The position numbers and the translations under genes were made by a program. Of a DNA stretch of 64,000 bases, positions 62,143-64,000 are shown piece by piece. Positions within the stretch are counted from its first letter, which is position 1, and every line of letters starts with the position of its first letter. A model generated the notes under the pieces. The model made no database searches and was not told the origin of the DNA. It saw nothing but the letters and a program-made list of their open reading frames with translations. Source of the DNA: Onchidella celtica (lineage: Eukaryota > Mollusca > Gastropoda > Systellommatophora > Onchidiidae); NCBI GenBank assembly GCA_963931925.1, contig OZ007570.1:40096557-40160556 (forward strand), written 5' to 3'.

Positions 62143-62445
62143 GGGGAGAAAAAGAGAGAGAGAGATGGGGAGAGCTTTTCGGCCTGTTAATGTTGCTGTG
62201 GACCAAAAAGACCTCTCTTATTAATATTACATTTTTCATTCTTCATAAATATAATCTGATCAGTGAAGAATGCACAAAGACAATACAGAGAATGGAATGA
62301 ATAAAACAATGAAAAACTTACCAATGATATAATCGTATGTAGAATTGAGCTTGACGGCCAGTGGCGGTCCTGAGTTGTTGAAAAACGTGAATTTCAGGAC
62401 AACCGCTACGAATATCACAAGAATCACATTCACAAACATGGACAT
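49495..62445 (-). CDS. GMC-family FAD oxidoreductase, 11 exons (601 aa)
   Basis: Flavoenzyme of the glucose-methanol-choline family, oxidising an alcohol group with FAD as cofactor. CDS exons in transcript order: 62445-62322, 61548-61340, 57530-57338, 56729-56598, 55154-55033, 54810-54643, 54205-54055, 53789-53638, 53001-52824, 50960-50735, 49645-49495. All reading phases agree. Residues 3-22 are a hydrophobic signal peptide or anchor, suggesting secretion or membrane association. GAGSAG (43-48) binds the FAD pyrophosphate. [13 protein letters not shown] (about 118-130) is GMC signature 1 and [16 protein letters not shown] (exon 6) is signature 2. The active-site His is H530 in HPVGTCKMG and the second catalytic residue is N574 in SGNTNAP. 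Family members include choline and glucose dehydrogenases; substrate is not predictable here. Introns contain a palindrome, a piggyBac-like unit and a foldback element. Confidence 0.93.
50518..50712. mobile_element. MITE of the CCAGCCAGCA family, best preserved ends
   Basis: Ends CCCAGCCAGCAACCCTATGG and GGGATGCTGGCTGGG, terminal inverted repeat of about 12 bp. Internal repeat CCTATGGAAATC occurs at both sides. Lies in GMC intron 10, touching the exon 10 donor region. Confidence 0.7.
50735..50960 (-). CDS. GMC exon 10 (active-site His)
   Basis: [18 protein letters not shown], then [20 protein letters not shown] with the catalytic His. The donor GTAACG is 22 bp from the end of a MITE at 50518-50712. 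Confidence 0.93.
51333..52685. mobile_element. piggyBac-like element, interrupted by a palindrome
   Basis: TTAA at 51333-51336 and 52682-52685 flanks 51337-52681. Ends CGCTCACCCTGCG and CGCAGGGTGAGGG are inverted repeats. GGTCAGTGACC lies subterminally at both ends. Once the 564-bp insertion at 51930-52493 and its target copy are set aside, about 770 bp of original sequence remain. No transposase is seen. In GMC intron 9. Confidence 0.7.
51920..52503. mobile_element. Near-perfect palindromic retroelement insertion
   Basis: Insertion 51930-52493 with target duplication GTTAGATTTA (51920-51929, 52494-52503). Arms 51982-52229 and 52245-52493 are complementary with one mismatch and one base in a poly-T run; the spacer is about 15 bp. 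The left arm (minus) extends to the true 3' end of the family (also at 9109-9261), while the right arm lacks the last 50 bp. Carries GACAAAGGCGAAAGCCGAAA, like the stem II and GAAA of hammerhead ribozymes found at Penelope-like element ends. The core residues of an active hammerhead are not present. Confidence 0.8.
52824..53001 (-). CDS. GMC exon 9
   Basis: [18 protein letters not shown], then [13 protein letters not shown], the conserved P-SRG-I-L..DP..P.I..NY block. The exon must end at AGAG before GTATTA (phase 1), although the frame stays open beyond. Confidence 0.88.
53226..53391. mobile_element. TA-flanked MITE (Tc1/mariner-like), 162 bp
   Basis: TA at 53226-53227 and 53390-53391. Terminal inverted repeats of about 36 bp: GTAACTCAAAATTCAAAAAA at the left and its near-complement ending TTTTGAATTTTTGAGTTAC at the right. 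The interior resembles 41810-41930. In GMC intron 8. Confidence 0.8.
53638..53789 (-). CDS. GMC exon 8
   Basis: [17 protein letters not shown], then [15 protein letters not shown], the substrate-domain region. Donor GTGATT, phase 0. Confidence 0.88.
54055..54205 (-). CDS. GMC exon 7
   Basis: [20 protein letters not shown], the conserved PVG-NLQDH segment, ending FLFRT. Donor GTAAAT, phase 1. Confidence 0.9.
54643..54810 (-). CDS. GMC exon 6 (signature 2)
   Basis: [20 protein letters not shown], ending [12 protein letters not shown]. Second GMC signature. Donor GTGGCA, phase 0. Confidence 0.92.
55033..55154 (-). CDS. GMC exon 5
   Basis: [20 protein letters not shown], then [12 protein letters not shown], matching the typical stretch before signature 2. 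Donor GTGAGC, phase 0. Confidence 0.9.
55670..56004. mobile_element. MITE-like inverted repeat
   Basis: ATTTATGGAGCCAGGAAGCT (about 55717-55736) faces its complement (about 55945-55966), with longer imperfect flanks extending the arms to roughly 55 bp. TTAA occurs at 55670-55673 and 56001-56004, a possible piggyBac-type target, but the outermost bases do not pair well. In GMC intron 4. Confidence 0.5.
56598..56729 (-). CDS. GMC exon 4
   Basis: [15 protein letters not shown], then [15 protein letters not shown]. Two candidate donors lie close together (GTATGG, GTAAGA); only GTATGG keeps exon 5 open. Confidence 0.88.
57338..57530 (-). CDS. GMC exon 3 (signature 1)
   Basis: Begins [19 protein letters not shown], then [11 protein letters not shown], the conserved FAD-contact region. 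Acceptor TTTAACAG, donor GTATGC, phase 1. Confidence 0.92.
57654..57938 (-). other. Lysine-rich open frame in GMC intron 2
   Basis: 94-residue frame with a long poly-K stretch and ...[16 protein letters not shown]... Composition is reminiscent of small nucleolar basic proteins, but homopolymer-driven chance is as likely. No splice or promoter support. I do not assign a function. Confidence 0.15.
58405..61232. mobile_element. 2.8 kb foldback element with hierarchical palindromes
   Basis: Both ends begin ACCGGTGTA(A/G)CA when read inward. The two halves are diverged reverse complements along nearly their entire length, meeting near 59800. For example, GAGAAAAGGCCAGAAAAG near 58986 faces its complement near 60600, and the TCAAGTAGAACTGGAC block near 59378 faces 60180. 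The termini are themselves palindromic: TAAACTGGCCTAGCCCAGAA is followed within 5 bp by its complement (about 58454-58510), and the same occurs at 61120-61190. A roughly 150-bp direct repeat lies at about 59835-59960 and 60705-60860. No transposase ORF. Possible 3-bp ATT target copy. In GMC intron 2. Confidence 0.85.
61340..61548 (-). CDS. GMC exon 2 (FAD Rossmann motif)
   Basis: [20 protein letters not shown] carries the glycine-rich FAD loop, followed by LLLEAGGDD, whose Glu (of LEAG) typically contacts the FAD ribose. The donor GTTCAT is weak, but the frame and phase 0 to exon 3 are right. Confidence 0.9.
62005..62170. repeat. Compound microsatellite with self-complementary halves
   Basis: (CT)n(CA)n on the left, (GT)n(GA)n on the right, about 40 bp apart, able to fold into a long hairpin. 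In GMC intron 1. Confidence 0.8.
62322..62445 (-). CDS. GMC exon 1 (start, hydrophobic N-terminus)
   Basis: Start chosen at ATG 62445-62443 (AAAACATGT context) giving [19 protein letters not shown], a good signal or anchor, then STYDYII before donor GTAAGT (phase 1). An ATG further upstream (62526) in the same frame is possible, adding 27 residues before the hydrophobic stretch, which I consider less likely. Confidence 0.8.
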
Positions 62446-64000
62446 GTTTTGCTGGTACACTGTATCTACACAGGAGTGTTCAACCTTTGAAGAAAATATA
62501 AATAAAAGCATGGGGTACACATACATCTATAATTACCGGTATATCAGCAACGAGCACAGCAGCATCAGACTAAAATGTATCACTAGAATATTATGATGTT
62601 CTGGCGGATCAGTGCTCCGGCATCATTTACAGATGATAATTATGTCAATATTATATGACTTTGTTATGCAAATATCCGTAAACTATTACTAGAGTGATAA
62701 AGTGGAACAATAGCAGCTTCGGTTTCAAGCCTGATGGATATCCTCAGATGTCTCGTCGTTTTCCTTTCATCGTCGAACATTTTGCTTGTTTTGCCTACCG
62801 CTTCATCTCTATATATAATGGTAAGCTTATTCAGTTTCCTGAAACTCGTCAGCCTCAGAGAATAGGCCTATATCCATCCATCCACCCATCCAGTCATCCA
62901 GCCATCTCCCCCTTCTCGTCCGCCCCCCCCCCCTTTTCCCCCACCCCCGAAAAGACTAATCTGTCTACCATGAAGTTTAAAAGAAAACGTTTCATCAACG
63001 TCAAAACCATGCAACAGTGAGAAATTTTATGCCCTTAAGTCTAGCTTTGCACTTCCAGTCGCCCTCGACTTCGCGAATTGAATGGGTTTAAAGCCACTAA
63101 TGTAGGCCTAATTACAAATTATATAATAATTTGACCACCAAAGAATGAAAAAATAGGAGGCCTATGTAAATGAAGCAGGGAGGTCATAAGCCTGTAGATT
63201 AGCAGCTTAAAATGATATTTTATGACATTACATTACCACGCTTTACGTTTGCCAAGCTGTATAATATATATAATATAACAATTGACAAAACAGGAGTTAT
63301 TGTAGATGTGACAGCCGGGTGGTTGGTGGGCGCCTCTGGAAGGTCTTCTTCTGTCCTATCATTCTGTTATGTTCTTTCTACCGCCTTGCTTCTTCTTAGC
63401 ACAATATGGCCGTTGTCGTGTCGATGTTTTTTCCCCAAATTCAAAACTCATAATTCAAACAGAACTGATGTGACAGACTTAAGTAAAGACAACTGCTTTA
63501 AATAATTTTCGGGAAAACAAAATGCAACAGCACGACGATAATATTGATGGCATAGGCATACAATCATAAAATCAATAATAATACTACCTCACCGTCACTA
63601 CCATACAGCCATCAATGTGAAAACAATATTTGTAACGCATACAAATCTTACTCACCTACAGATAAAATCCAGGATATCTTCATATAACTCGGGCTACTGA
63701 CATCAAACTCGGGTTTTCGAGTTACCCGATTTAGAGTCTAAGACATTAGAATAGGATTGATGATAGGCCTACTCAAACTACTGCCTGGGTTTGCGTTCGA
63801 CTAAGTGAATTGGGTGGGGGGGGGGGGGGGTGATTTCATTCACAAAAGTTTCGTGATGTTTCCATTCTTACACAGGTGAGACTCCTGGTAAGATATATAG
63901 TGGCAGTTTCAATGTTCAGTGATCAAGAAGAACTTTAAATAATAATATTATGTGGCATTATGCAACCATCGTATCTACAACAAACCGGCTGATTTTGTAG
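62446..64000. other. Upstream of the GMC gene, nothing recognised
   Basis: The promoter and any 5' UTR exon of the GMC gene should lie here. Poly-C (62925-62934) and poly-G (63817-63829) runs are present. I see no clear TATA box. An ORF at 63212-63505 has no recognisable domain. Confidence 0.45.

Noticed and set aside
63212-63505. 97-codon ORF upstream of the GMC gene
   Set aside because: No homology or splice sites recognised; hydrophobicity alone is not evidence.

Overview
This is a eukaryotic (animal) genomic window. It has intron-split genes with canonical GT/AG junctions, long AT-rich introns, many microsatellites, tRNA-derived SINEs, LINEs, MITEs and a Ty3/Gypsy-type LTR element. The repeat mixture, including RTE-like and L1/Tx1-like LINEs and SINE/LINE 3' ends with ATT-repeat tails, suggests an invertebrate and perhaps a mollusc. 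That placement is inference. I saw no prokaryotic operon, rRNA gene or CRISPR array. Two host genes were reconstructed exon by exon, both on the minus strand. Gene 1 (7326-30322) is a 10-exon SLC22-type organic ion transporter of the major facilitator superfamily, about 607 residues long. Every junction phase agrees except exon 6/exon 7, which is one nucleotide out. Gene 2 (49495-62445) is an 11-exon GMC-family FAD oxidoreductase of 601 residues (glucose/choline dehydrogenase-like). Its reading frame is complete and all its phases agree. Layout: 1-7300 holds repeats only (nested inverted repeats, a 1 kb degenerate minisatellite, two LINE 3' fragments, a duplicated SINE-bearing segment). 7326-30322 is the transporter. 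Its intron 6 holds an L1/Tx1-like LINE that was itself split by a solo LTR with a 5-bp target duplication. Its intron 3 holds a full-length RTE-like LINE (21423-25720) bounded by a 12-bp target duplication. Several MITEs and a SINE lie in other introns. 30323-49494 is intergenic and is dominated by a very young 8.3 kb LTR retrotransposon (33343-41680). After it come a hAT-like element, G-rich minisatellites, a piggyBac-like MITE and a third SINE. 49495-62445 is the oxidoreductase gene. Its introns hold a piggyBac-like element invaded by a nearly perfect 0.5 kb palindrome, a TA-flanked MITE, and a 2.8 kb foldback element. The most unusual objects are these. The LTR element has Ty3/Gypsy-type reverse transcriptase but integrase upstream of it (copia-like order, as in Gmr1-type elements), and a four-fold tandem repeat of its tRNA-Pro-like primer binding site. 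The second is the 2.8 kb hierarchical foldback. The third is the palindromic insertion, which carries a hammerhead-like relic motif. The fourth is the layered chronology of insertions that the target duplications allow to be read. Transposon proteins and host proteins show no sign of working together; the host genes appear to be bystanders in a repeat-rich neighbourhood.
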